Positions 45,230 through 54,085 of a DNA stretch of 64,000 nt are shown in pieces. Under the pieces are notes generated by a model, which saw only the letters and a list, made by a program, of their open reading frames with translations, was not told the origin of the DNA and did no database searches. Position 1 is the first letter of the stretch, and every line of letters begins with the position of its first letter. Both the position numbers and the translations under genes were made by a program. The stretch lies in assembly GCA_020636255.1 (NCBI GenBank), contig JACJYE010000007.1, forward strand, positions 327,141-391,140, in the 5' to 3' direction. This DNA comes from Lewinellaceae bacterium (GTDB taxonomy: Bacteria; Bacteroidota; Bacteroidia; Chitinophagales; Saprospiraceae).

Positions 45230-45422
45230 CAGTGGTTTTCCGGACGGTAAAGGCCTGCGCCCGGCGCCATTTTTAAAATTTTGACTCTTGGTGGGCAAAA
45301 GCTCTCAGCAATCGCCTTTTTATTTTATTCATCCAAAAAAGATAATAGAATATGTAAGGATCATTTCGCTCAAAGAAGCTTTTGCCTATCTGCAAGCGTT
45401 GCATAAGTACTAAAACTTCATA

Positions 45423-48410
45423 ATGGAGAAACGTTTAATTAAGATAGCAAAAGAATTAAATGTGGGGACAACCACTATTGTTGAGCACCTCAGCAAGAGT
45501 GGTTTCGAAATTGAGAACAAGCCAACCGCAAAGGTTACCGATGAAATGTATGCGGAGCTGCTCAAGGAGTTCCAGAAATCCATTGCTATTAAAGAACAGG
45601 CCGACCAGTTGATCATAGGCACCCGGCCAGCCTCCGTTGCCTCTCCGCCCAAAAAAGAAAAGCAGGATATCTTTCCTTCCTCCCGTCCAGAAGAACCTGC
45701 CCGCCACAAGGTGGAGAAACCCGCCGCTCACCCTGAAAGCAAGGAAATGGAAAGCCACGGTGCAGAAAATGGCAAGGAAGTAGCTGAAGAAGAAATCCAG
45801 CGCCCTCAGGCCCGGCTTAAAGTATTGGGCAAGATCGACCTGGAAAGCCGCCTGAAGCCTAAAAAACAGGAAGGCCAGCCTTCCGAAAAAGAAACGCCGA
45901 AAACGGAAAAAGCGGAAAGCAAACCCGCCGCTCCTGCGCCGAAAACGGAGGCAGAGCCCACAGTGGAAAAACCTGCTGCTCCTCCTGCCTCGGAAAAACC
46001 GAAGGAAAGCCCGGCTGCCAAAGAACCGGCGCCATCCAATGAAGCGCCTACTCCTCCTGCCCAGGTACAGGAACAGCCTCAGAAGCAGGAACAGGAAAAA
46101 GGGAAAACGCCAGAACCTGCTGCAGGGAAACCACAGCAGGAGGCCCCCAAAGAAGATACCCTCGTGCGCGCCGAAGCTCCTGAGCTTCGCGGCCTGAAGA
46201 TCCTTGGCAAGATCGATGCCGATAAACTGGAACGCCCCAAGCGCAAAAAGAAAAAGGACAACACCAAAAAAGAAGCTCCCAAGCCCGCCGCTGAAGAAAA
46301 ACCGAAAAAACCTAAACCTTCCGATTCGACTACGGAAAAAACAGATTCCGATGACGAAGGCGCACGCAAGAAGCGTAAGCGCAAGCGCAAAAAAGTAGTC
46401 GCTACCTCCGACGGCGCCGGCAGGGCCGGTGCAGCCGCCGGCAGAAAACGCGGAGGCGGTACGGAAGAAGAGGAAAGAGAGGTCTCCCAAAGAGAGATCG
46501 AAGAGAAGATCAAGGCCACTATGGCCCGCCTGTCGGGCGGCGGTAAGAAGAAACGCCAGAAAATGCGCCGCGACAACCGCGAACGCCTGCGCGAACGCCA
46601 GGAATTGCGCGAACAGGAAATGCATTCCGATAAGATACAGGTCACGGAATTCATCTCTGTCCAGGAACTTGCCAACCTCATGAACGTGCCGGTCGCCGAT
46701 GTGATCACGACCTGCCTTAACCTCGGCGTTATCGTTTCTATTAACCAACGCCTCGATGCGGAGATCATCGAACTGCTGGTCGAAGAATTCGGCCACGAAG
46801 TGGAATTCATCAGCGTAGGCGAAGAGGCCGAAGAAGAGGAAGAGATCATCGATGACCCCGAAGACCTCGAAGCCCGCGCTCCCATCGTCACCGTTATGGG
46901 CCACGTCGACCACGGTAAGACCTCTTTGCTCGACTATATCCGGAAAGCCAACGTAGCCTCCGGTGAAGCAGGGGGGATCACCCAGCACATCGGCGCCTAC
47001 GAAGTGGTCATGGATAAGGATAAGGACTACAAAAAGATCACCTTCCTCGATACCCCCGGCCACGAAGCATTTACTGCCATGCGCGCCCGCGGCGCCAAAA
47101 TAACGGACATCGCCGTTATCATCATCGCAGCCGATGACAACATCATGCCGCAGACCAAAGAGGCCATCAGCCACGCTCAGGCTGCCGGCGTACCCATCGT
47201 TTTCGCGATCAACAAGATCGATAAACCGGGAGCGGCGCCTGAAAAGATCAAACAGGAACTGGCCTCCATGAACTTCCTGGTGGAAGAATGGGGCGGCAAA
47301 TACCAATCGCAGGACATATCCGCCAAAACGGGCCTCGGCGTAGACGAGCTGCTGGAAAAGATACTGCTGGAAGCAGAGATCCTGGAACTCAAAGCCAACC
47401 CGGATCGGAAAGCTCTCGGTACCGTCATCGAAGCTTCCCTGGATAAAGGCCGCGGTTATGTGACCAAGATGCTGGTCCAGGCCGGCACGCTGAAGATCGG
47501 CGACCCCGTCGTCGCGGGTGAACATTCCGGCAAAGTCAAGGCCATGTTCAACGAACGCGGCAAACGCGTCAAGGAAGCAGGGCCCTCTACTCCGGTACTG
47601 GTGCTCGGCCTGAGCGGCGCCCCCCAGGCCGGCGAGCGCTTCAAAGTGGAAGAAAGCGAACAGGACGCCCGCCAGATCGCCTCCAAACGCGCTCAGATCC
47701 TTCGTGAACAGGCCAACCGAGCAACCAAACGCATCAGCCTCGACGAGATCGGCCGGCGCCTGGCCCTGGGTAACTTCCAGGAACTCAACCTCATCGTCAA
47801 AGGTGACGTGGACGGCTCCGTCGAAGCACTGTCCGACGCCCTCATCAAACAGACGATTGAGAGCGTACAGGTGAACGTCATCCACAAGGCCGTAGGCCAG
47901 ATCATCGAATCCGACGTCCTGCTCGCCTCCGCATCCGATGCCATTATCATCGGCTTCCAGGTGCGCCCTTCACTCGGCGCCCGCAAGCTGGCAGAACGGG
48001 AAGGCGTCCAGATCAAGACCTACTCCATCATCTACGAGGCTATCGAGGAAGTGCGCGCGGCCATCGAAGGCATGCTGGAGCCGACCAAGGAAGAAAAGAT
48101 CGTCGGCCAGCTGGAAGTTCGCGAAGTCTACAAGATCAGCAAGGTGGGCACGGTTGCCGGCTGTTACGTACAGGAAGGCAGGCTAACCCGCAATACCCAT
48201 ATCCGACTCATCCGCAACGGTATCGTCGTATACCCCACCCGCGAAGGGCAAATGGCGGAGATCGCCTCGCTCAAGCGATTTAAAGAGGATGTACGCGAAG
48301 TGAAGGCAGGCCTCGAATGTGGTGTGTCTATCAAAAATTTCAACGACATCAAAGCTGGTGATGTGATCGAAGGCTTCGAGATCATCGAGATCAAGCGAAA
48401 GCTGGATTAA
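45423..48410 (+). CDS. infB: Translation initiation factor IF-2
   Basis: A 995-residue GTPase that brings initiator tRNA to the ribosome. The N-terminal 400 residues are low-complexity, rich in Lys, Glu, Pro and Ala, as in many Bacteroidota. The G domain begins APIVTVMGHVDHGKTSLLD (G1), with DTPGHEAF (G3) and NKIDKPGA (G4). Domains II-IV follow, ending FEIIEIKRKLD. A first helix-turn-helix-like IF2_N segment (KRLIKIAKELNVGTTTIVEHL) stands at the N-terminus. Confidence 0.97.
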   Translation: MEKRLIKIAKELNVGTTTIVEHLSKSGFEIENKPTAKVTDEMYAELLKEFQKSIAIKEQADQLIIGTRPASVASPPKKEKQDIFPSSRPEEPARHKVEKPAAHPESKEMESHGAENGKEVAEEEIQRPQARLKVLGKIDLESRLKPKKQEGQPSEKETPKTEKAESKPAAPAPKTEAEPTVEKPAAPPASEKPKESPAAKEPAPSNEAPTPPAQVQEQPQKQEQEKGKTPEPAAGKPQQEAPKEDTLVRAEAPELRGLKILGKIDADKLERPKRKKKKDNTKKEAPKPAAEEKPKKPKPSDSTTEKTDSDDEGARKKRKRKRKKVVATSDGAGRAGAAAGRKRGGGTEEEEREVSQREIEEKIKATMARLSGGGKKKRQKMRRDNRERLRERQELREQEMHSDKIQVTEFISVQELANLMNVPVADVITTCLNLGVIVSINQRLDAEIIELLVEEFGHEVEFISVGEEAEEEEEIIDDPEDLEARAPIVTVMGHVDHGKTSLLDYIRKANVASGEAGGITQHIGAYEVVMDKDKDYKKITFLDTPGHEAFTAMRARGAKITDIAVIIIAADDNIMPQTKEAISHAQAAGVPIVFAINKIDKPGAAPEKIKQELASMNFLVEEWGGKYQSQDISAKTGLGVDELLEKILLEAEILELKANPDRKALGTVIEASLDKGRGYVTKMLVQAGTLKIGDPVVAGEHSGKVKAMFNERGKRVKEAGPSTPVLVLGLSGAPQAGERFKVEESEQDARQIASKRAQILREQANRATKRISLDEIGRRLALGNFQELNLIVKGDVDGSVEALSDALIKQTIESVQVNVIHKAVGQIIESDVLLASASDAIIIGFQVRPSLGARKLAEREGVQIKTYSIIYEAIEEVRAAIEGMLEPTKEEKIVGQLEVREVYKISKVGTVAGCYVQEGRLTRNTHIRLIRNGIVVYPTREGQMAEIASLKRFKEDVREVKAGLECGVSIKNFNDIKAGDVIEGFEIIEIKRKLD

Positions 48411-48428
48411 AGGCCACGTATCATTTTG

Positions 48429-48463
48429 AGGTTTTCCTTCTGCAGGCTTTTTAGACAGCCCCA
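48429..48463 (-). repeat. Inverted left-end fragment of the MITE-like element
   Basis: Read on the minus strand, TGGGGCTGTCTAAAAAGCCT and the following GCAGAAGGAAAACCT align with the left end of the 2260-2480 element. Only the terminal part is recognisable; the interior has gone. It lies 19 bp after the infB stop. Confidence 0.5.
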
Positions 48464-48628
48464 AAAAAAGAAAATCGAAGAAAACCATTGCTTGCGGCCC
48501 GGCCGCTTTCGCTGCTCACAGCTTCAGCGCCGAGGCACGGGCCGCTATCTCCAGGGCAATGCACCATTTACCGGGGGGGCCAGATACCAGCCCTACGGGC
48601 CGGGAACCAGGCTTTCGCCGTTTATGCT

Positions 48629-48681
48629 ACAAAGATGACGGCCCGCTGGGCCGTTAGCCGGCCTAATTCGCATGACTCATG
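48629..48681. repeat. Dispersed ~52-bp repeat with GGCCC/GGGCC hairpin, copy 2
   Basis: Nearly identical to 10404-10455 (ACAAAGATGACGGCCCGCTG ... GCATGACTCATG), with GG added in the middle. It runs into the 3' end of the CYTH gene. The hairpin may terminate that minus-strand gene. The rest of the 266-bp infB-CYTH gap holds no recognised gene. Confidence 0.6.
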
Positions 48682-49195
48682 TTTTCATGAGCACCATATC
48701 GCTGTAAGATACCTCCACCAGGTCTTCGGGCTGTACCTTGAAGAGGTTGAGGTAGTACTGGCACTGCTCGCGCAAAACCTCTTCCTGGGCCGATTCTCCT
48801 TCTCCTATGGCTTCCACTTCTACAAAGGAGCCCAACTCCTCCACCTCGTCGATATGGAATTTGACGTTGTCGATGAAATAGATGTACCGGCGTTTGGTTA
48901 CGGTAGCCAGCACCCCCACCGCACGGGTGAGGATCTCTTTGAGGCTCGACCTGACCGGCGTGAGGTACAGCAAAACATCCGAACGTTTGGGCCCTGCCTG
49001 GTTGTTGCGGTGATAGTGGATCAGGGCGTTTTCAATACGCCCTTCCCGAAGCTTCAGCCTGCCCTGGGGAACGTTGAAGTAAGTGTCCACCTGCTGGTCG
49101 ATCCCGATAAACAGGGCCTGCTGTTTATCGAGCAGGTCCCGGATTTCCTCCGGGTGGCCACAACGGGCCTTGATCTCTATGATAATGCGTTGCAT
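48677..49195 (-). CDS. CYTH domain protein (class IV adenylate cyclase-like)
   Basis: A 172-residue single-domain protein. It begins QRIIIEIKARCGHPEEIRDLL, containing the ExExK-like signature of CYTH domains (here I-E-I-K-A), and has the later GRLKLREG and YIDNVKFHIDEVEELGSFVEVEA segments that form the acidic/basic tunnel. CYTH enzymes act on triphosphates (adenylate cyclase CyaB, thiamine triphosphatase or polyphosphatase). Which activity applies cannot be told. Confidence 0.88.
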   Translation of the reverse strand: MQRIIIEIKARCGHPEEIRDLLDKQQALFIGIDQQVDTYFNVPQGRLKLREGRIENALIHYHRNNQAGPKRSDVLLYLTPVRSSLKEILTRAVGVLATVTKRRYIYFIDNVKFHIDEVEELGSFVEVEAIGEGESAQEEVLREQCQYYLNLFKVQPEDLVEVSYSDMVLMKT

Positions 49196-49287
49196 GGGCG
49201 TCGGTTCCTGTTGTGCAAAAAACAGCTAAAGATACGAATATGTGGCGCAAACTGTACAGCCTGCACCCTGCCTGGGCGGGTAAAAGC

Positions 49288-50157
49288 TCAGCGAGCTTCG
49301 GATGGGTACAGGCCCCATTCGCGCTTAAAGGCCTTGGAGAAGGCGAACAGCCCGGAGAAGCCGCAGTGTAAGGCCACTTCCGTGGCTGTCATACGCTCAG
49401 CACGCAGCAGTTCCTTTGCTTTTTCCAGCTTGAGCCGCCGAAACCAGCCCATCGGCGGCTGGCCGAAAGCTTCCCGGAAGGTGCGGTGAAAATGATAGGG
49501 CGACAGGCATGCCACCCTGGCGGCCTGCTGTAAGGTGACCCTGCTGCGCCAGTGCCCTTCCATATACTCCCTCGCGATCAACACCCTGCGGAATAATTCT
49601 TCCCTGGTGGCCGCATTGCGGGCCTTGAGCCTGCCGATCTGCCTGCTGATGCCCTGCTGATGCCACAACAGCTGCTCCGCCAGGCCGAAGAACAGGCCCG
49701 GAGAAAGCTCGTGGTTGGATGCTCCCACCTGGGCCATCTGCCGGGCAAGGGCGCCCAAATGCTTGGAAAAAGGCGCCGCCGGCGGGTATAAATGCTCAAA
49801 AAAACGGCCGTGCGGTGGGCCGTCCAGCAGCGCTTTGTCGTCGAGTTTCAGGTTGCAGTACACGTCCTGCATAAGGCTGCCGGTAAAAAAAACCATAAGC
49901 GCCTGCACGCCGGCCTCGTTCGGCAGGCATTCCATCTCCGTACCGGCGTTGACGAGTAAAAAACTACCCGGCGGGACAACGACCTTTCGCGAGCCGATGA
50001 TATACCGCAAGGCCTCGCGCTGGCAAAACTTGATGGAAAGCGGGGATTCGAACTTCCGGTAGCGAAAAACATCTTCCGCATAAAAAAGGCTGTCGGTCTC
50101 ATGCGCTTCTACGCTCGGGGAATACTGCGGAGTAGACCAGGTGATTATTCTGCCCAT
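49288..50157 (-). CDS. AraC family transcriptional regulator (cupin-type)
   Basis: A 289-residue regulator. The start at 50157 (MGRIITWSTPQYSP) is preferred over 50301 because the longer frame would run across a palindromic intergenic element at 50171-50215. The N-terminal half is a predicted cupin-like sensor (SRKVVVPPGSFLLVNAGTEME); residues about 190-287 form the AraC HTH pair (SRVTLQQAARVACLSPYHFH, then TEVALHCGFSGLFAFSKAFK). It probably answers a small molecule. Targets are unknown. Confidence 0.88.
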   Translation of the reverse strand: MGRIITWSTPQYSPSVEAHETDSLFYAEDVFRYRKFESPLSIKFCQREALRYIIGSRKVVVPPGSFLLVNAGTEMECLPNEAGVQALMVFFTGSLMQDVYCNLKLDDKALLDGPPHGRFFEHLYPPAAPFSKHLGALARQMAQVGASNHELSPGLFFGLAEQLLWHQQGISRQIGRLKARNAATREELFRRVLIAREYMEGHWRSRVTLQQAARVACLSPYHFHRTFREAFGQPPMGWFRRLKLEKAKELLRAERMTATEVALHCGFSGLFAFSKAFKREWGLYPSEAR

Positions 50158-50170
50158 GGTGGGTGTTTCA

Positions 50171-50215
50171 GAGCTTGTTTGGAGGAGCTGCAAAGGCTGG
50201 CCTCCAAACAAGCTT
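50171..50215. repeat. Palindromic intergenic element of the CCAAACAAGCT family
   Basis: AGCTTGTTTGGAGG (50172-50185) pairs with CCTCCAAACAAGCT (50201-50214) around a 15-nt loop that ends AAAGGCTGG. The arms match the hairpin at 13553-13588 in most positions, and the right half recurs at 63962-63987. It lies in the divergent gap between the AraC gene and the small envelope protein. Confidence 0.6.
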
Positions 50216-50430
50216 TCAGTCAGGTGAAAATGGTTCATACCGCCCGGCTGCCAGTGCGGTGAAGTATAAAAATACGCAAAAGGCCAATGTGCTATCGTCA
50301 TCTACACGGCAATTACAAAGAATGCATAAAAGCCGCGATGCCCCGGCTGACAATCCTCATTGTATCCCGAAGGAGAAAAGGATACCTTAAAAACACTATG
50401 TCCTGTTTCCTTGCCCAAAACCTTTATATC

Positions 50431-50958
50431 ATGAAAAAACGCCCCGGTTGTTTTCGCTTCCTGCTCATGGGCGCCGTATGCGCATTCTGCATCATCCCAT
50501 CCTACGGACAGGGTTCATTGGATATTTCGGCCGGTATTGGGCTCCCGGAACTGATAAACGTAGCCTTGCTGGGCCAATTCGGCCAGGTGCAGCTCGGCGG
50601 CGGCGTGGGGACAATACCTGCAGGGGAGGATGAAAGTATCTGGGCCGCTTCGGCCGATCTCTATTACCACTTTGCAGGCGCCGCCGCTCTGTCGGACAGG
50701 CGCCCCTGGTATGGCAAAACAGGCCTGGCCTATCTGCGGGATGAGACGGAATCCGTGATCGATAAATACCTGTACCTGAACGCCAGGATCGGGAGGTGCT
50801 TTAATTTCTCGGAGCAGGCAGGGATGCGTATTGACGCCGGGCTGATGTTTCAGCTATCTTACGAAGAGATCCGCAAGGAACCGCCGCAGGGGTTCAACAT
50901 CGATATAGAAGCTCCTGTGCTGCCGGGCCTTGGCATTGGGTTCTTTTACCGCTTATAG
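50431..50958 (+). CDS. Small exported beta-rich protein, possible outer membrane barrel
   Basis: A 175-residue protein; the start at 50431 begins a signal peptide (MKKRPGCFRFLLMGAVCAFC, cut near SYGQ), while an in-frame ATG at 50287 would add an unlikely extension. The mature part has alternating strands (INVALLGQFGQVQLGGGVGT, ASADLYYHFAGA, GMRIDAGLMFQLSYEEI) and ends in GIGFFYRL, with a terminal hydrophobic/aromatic strand as in small outer-membrane barrels. Family unknown. Its 3' end overlaps that of the convergent CHAT gene by 13 bp. Confidence 0.65.
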   Translation: MKKRPGCFRFLLMGAVCAFCIIPSYGQGSLDISAGIGLPELINVALLGQFGQVQLGGGVGTIPAGEDESIWAASADLYYHFAGAAALSDRRPWYGKTGLAYLRDETESVIDKYLYLNARIGRCFNFSEQAGMRIDAGLMFQLSYEEIRKEPPQGFNIDIEAPVLPGLGIGFFYRL

Positions 50959-53768
50959 GCCATAGCCTCACCCCGGCGTTTCCTCAACCACCAACCCAGC
51001 ATGCCTAAGGTTGCCAGGGCTAACCCCCACCGCCAGAAGCCGGAGGGTTGCCTGCTCACGCCTATCGGCGACATATCGCCTGAAGAAACGAAAGCGGCCC
51101 AGAAAAAGGGGTGCGCGCGCGTGGAAGGCGCGGTGGAGAGGTAAGCTTGTTTGGCGTGGCGCAGGGCTTCGTCTTTGTGCAGGCCCTGCGCCAGGCCCTC
51201 GTAGAAAAGGCGCATCAAATCAGCAGATTCCTGGTCGCTCACCCGCCATAGGGTGGTAATGAGGCTGCGTGCGCCGGCCTGCGTGAACCCGCGTGCCAGG
51301 CTGATGACGCCTTCGCCGCGCCGCAATTCACCCAGGCCCGTCTCGCAGGCACTCAGCACGACCATCTCGGCCGGCAGCCGCATGGTGAACAGGTCTTTGG
51401 CGTACAGGCGCGCATCGTTCAGGGTGTCGGCAGCACCGGTGAAGGCAAGGTAAGAATACTCACCCTCTTCGTCATTGGCCTTGGCGTGGGTAGCCAGGTG
51501 AAGGATGCTGTAAAAAGGGGCTTCATCCAGGAAACGGGCGCGGGTAGCTTCACCGCGTTGCCGTATGCGCGTTTTGAGCAGATGATGAATAGCCGCCACT
51601 TCCCTTTCATTACTGAACAGGCGGCTCAGCCCGTTGCGGCGCTGTGCAACCGAGTTGTCTCCGCCTGGCGATTCCTCGAAGTAGGGCGCGAAGGCAAGCA
51701 CTCGTTGCCGGGGCGCCAGGTTCCGCCCTTGCCGCATCTCATCGAGCAGGCGCGCCGAATGGGCATAAGTGACGCGATAGCGGTTCAGAAGGTAGGGATA
51801 GGTATTAAAAGCAAGCGGGTTGTCCGGCGGCGCTTCGCAAAGCAAGGCTTCGAAAGGCAGATACGCCAATACTCCGTCGGGGATGATGATAAGATGCGAT
51901 GGCAGTAACGCAGCGACGGGTTCGATGAGCTGTTGGTAAAGATACCGGCCATAATGGCGGTATTGGGTAAGCAGAGAATCCTGCTGCTCCAAAGCCCACC
52001 CGTAAATGCTCTCCCGGAATCCTTCAACGGCTTTGGTGAGCGCAGAATCGCGTTTCAACATAGTGAGGGTACAGCCTTTGGCGGTGATCACGAACAGATA
52101 AAGGCCGTCCTCTCCGTCAAAGTACTGCACCAGCGCCTGCCCGGGTTCCAGCAGGCGTGCGCGGACGTCTTCGATGGCCATCGGCGCTACCGGGCGGCGA
52201 AACTGCTCATAGGCCGGATAGGCCGCGTTTATTGAGTCCTGCAGCGCATTGCAGGCTTTCTTGAGATCGTAAAGCTGGCTGGTGAGCTCATATCCTAGTT
52301 TTTCATTGCCTGCCAGCCGGGCTTCGTAGCGCTGGTTCTCCAGCAGGCTTATCTCCCGCTTCAGGCTGTATTCGCGGCCCAGCAGGGCCTGAGGTATACC
52401 GAGTTGTGCTTCTACATTGGCCTTTTGCAGCGCTTCTTTCAACAGCAGGGCCTTACTGCGCTCGGCATAACCAAAAGCGAGGCCCAGATACTGAAGGCTG
52501 TCCGTCTCCTGATGCAAATGATAACAGTTGTTGATCGACGCTTCGATCACGTAATAGAAACGGTCCAGGAAATACGTTTGGGAGCCCGATTCATCCAGCC
52601 CGTCGCTGATGTGCTCCAGATACTGTATACAAAGGCTGAAGTAATGGGCTGCCCGGTACAGCTCCCGCCTGCCCCGCCCCGCTTCAAAGGCCTTCTGGTG
52701 GTTTTTTGCCGCGAAGTACAGAATGATCAAAAAATCGCCGGGTTTTCCTTTATAACTGGCGAAGGGATGCGCCCTGCGGCTGTCGAAATCTACCAAAGAA
52801 AAGGCATCCTGCAAATACTTGTCTGCCTTATCGTATTCGCCCATGTTGGTGTAGCAGGCGGCAATTTTGGAGTATTGGCTAGCAAGTATTTCGATTACTC
52901 CTTTCTTTTTAAAACTGCCGATTGTTGATAAAAACAGTTTGCTTGCTTCAGAGTAATCTTCAAGATAATAGTAGATGTTGCCAAGAGAATTGATAGCATG
53001 GACTGTACTAGGATTATCTTTGCCTCCAAATTCTGTATAAAACTGAATACTTTTTTTTAAGCAAACTATCCCTTCCTCATACTTATCATAATGGTAATGT
53101 AAAATACCTAGCCGCGAATATAATTCCCCTAAGAATTTTTTCTTATTAGAGTTGATTTTATTCGCAAGTTCAATTGCAAGTCCATATTGTTGTTTAGCTT
53201 CTTTATAGTTATTTAAAAACCTATATGCATCTGCTGATGTGTTTAATATTCTGATTTCTAGTGCTGTAGATTTTAAATTATTATTTCTTATTTCTGCTAA
53301 TGCGTAACGAGCATAATCAAGAGTAGCCAAATAGTCTTCTAATTCCAAATATCCATCTGCCACACGGCGCAATAAATCAGCCTTTTCGATTACATGTTCT
53401 TTTTTTTGCGTCACAGTCAGCCTGCTTAACGCCTTCTTAAAGTAGACTATAGATTTTTTAGTTTGATAGCTATACTTATAGGCTTTTCCATATAACTTAT
53501 AAAACTTTACAGCTTCTTCATCAGTAAAATTCGACTCAGGAATTAACTTTTCTTCTATGAAGCCAAGTCTTACTAAGGCACTATCATATTGACCATTGTT
53601 ATAAAAGCATTGTGCAATCCCCAACAACTCTTTTCTAATGCTTTCCCTCTTAATATCGGTTGAATATTTTTGTTCAATACTCAAAAGAGAATCGGATATA
53701 CAGGGAGTAATTGTTGTATGCTGAGCAGTTGTTATTGTATTATGTAAAATCCAAAATAATACAATCAT
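50946..53768 (-). CDS. Exported TPR-CHAT protease with C-terminal membrane helix
   Basis: A 940-residue protein from the ATG at 53768, which starts a signal peptide (MIVLFWILHNTITTAQ); the frame is open further to 53969 but that extension is not signal-like. TPR repeats cover about residues 30-480 (YDKYEEGIVCLKKSIQFY, IYYYLEDYSEASKLFL). The CHAT protease domain (about 620-900) has H761 (LATHAKA) and C808 (LSACETG). A final helix (WGLALATLGMLGWWLRK) anchors it in the membrane with a basic cytosolic tail. The N-terminal third is distinctly more A/T-rich than the C-terminal part. Predicted periplasmic protease; substrate unknown. Confidence 0.86.
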   Translation of the reverse strand: MIVLFWILHNTITTAQHTTITPCISDSLLSIEQKYSTDIKRESIRKELLGIAQCFYNNGQYDSALVRLGFIEEKLIPESNFTDEEAVKFYKLYGKAYKYSYQTKKSIVYFKKALSRLTVTQKKEHVIEKADLLRRVADGYLELEDYLATLDYARYALAEIRNNNLKSTALEIRILNTSADAYRFLNNYKEAKQQYGLAIELANKINSNKKKFLGELYSRLGILHYHYDKYEEGIVCLKKSIQFYTEFGGKDNPSTVHAINSLGNIYYYLEDYSEASKLFLSTIGSFKKKGVIEILASQYSKIAACYTNMGEYDKADKYLQDAFSLVDFDSRRAHPFASYKGKPGDFLIILYFAAKNHQKAFEAGRGRRELYRAAHYFSLCIQYLEHISDGLDESGSQTYFLDRFYYVIEASINNCYHLHQETDSLQYLGLAFGYAERSKALLLKEALQKANVEAQLGIPQALLGREYSLKREISLLENQRYEARLAGNEKLGYELTSQLYDLKKACNALQDSINAAYPAYEQFRRPVAPMAIEDVRARLLEPGQALVQYFDGEDGLYLFVITAKGCTLTMLKRDSALTKAVEGFRESIYGWALEQQDSLLTQYRHYGRYLYQQLIEPVAALLPSHLIIIPDGVLAYLPFEALLCEAPPDNPLAFNTYPYLLNRYRVTYAHSARLLDEMRQGRNLAPRQRVLAFAPYFEESPGGDNSVAQRRNGLSRLFSNEREVAAIHHLLKTRIRQRGEATRARFLDEAPFYSILHLATHAKANDEEGEYSYLAFTGAADTLNDARLYAKDLFTMRLPAEMVVLSACETGLGELRRGEGVISLARGFTQAGARSLITTLWRVSDQESADLMRLFYEGLAQGLHKDEALRHAKQAYLSTAPSTRAHPFFWAAFVSSGDMSPIGVSRQPSGFWRWGLALATLGMLGWWLRKRRGEAMAYKR

Positions 53769-53999
53769 CAAAAACCTATATAGCTTATGCTGTTGATTAT
53801 ACTCCTTTAGCGACCATAAATACAAGATTTCGCCCAATCTCTGACTGGTTGTCAAATATTTTTGACCTTTATCCTCCTGGTAACAGAGGCAAGCAAAGAC
53901 TGGAAATAATGGATCGCAACTTAGGTTATCTGGAGCTCGCATGGGAGGGTGTCTTGAAAAAATTCCCAATAAAATACCCCTTTTCTATAAGAAAAACAA

Positions 54000-54035
54000 A
54001 TACCCTGCAGCGGACATTAACCAACTGCAGGGTAT
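54000..54035 (-). terminator. Terminator of rpsA
   Basis: ATACCCTGCAG (54000-54010) pairs with CTGCAGGGTAT (54025-54035). On the minus strand the stem is followed by TTTGTTTTTC, giving a proper intrinsic terminator about 50 bp after the rpsA stop. The rest of the 317-bp gap between the CHAT gene and rpsA (53769-54085) shows no gene. Confidence 0.8.
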
Positions 54036-54085
54036 CAGATTTGCGTAAACTAGGACTTAAAGCCTTTTGTCAAATATTAAAAGCT

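Noticed and set aside
45240..45422. Possible RNA gene or riboswitch in the infB leader
   Set aside because: No cloverleaf, conserved riboswitch core or terminator-antiterminator pair was recognised in this A/T-rich stretch.
45456..47885. 809-codon minus-strand frame opposite infB
   Set aside because: Mirror of the IF-2 coding frame; the phenylalanine/arginine-rich translation reflects the Lys/Glu-rich IF-2 N-terminus.
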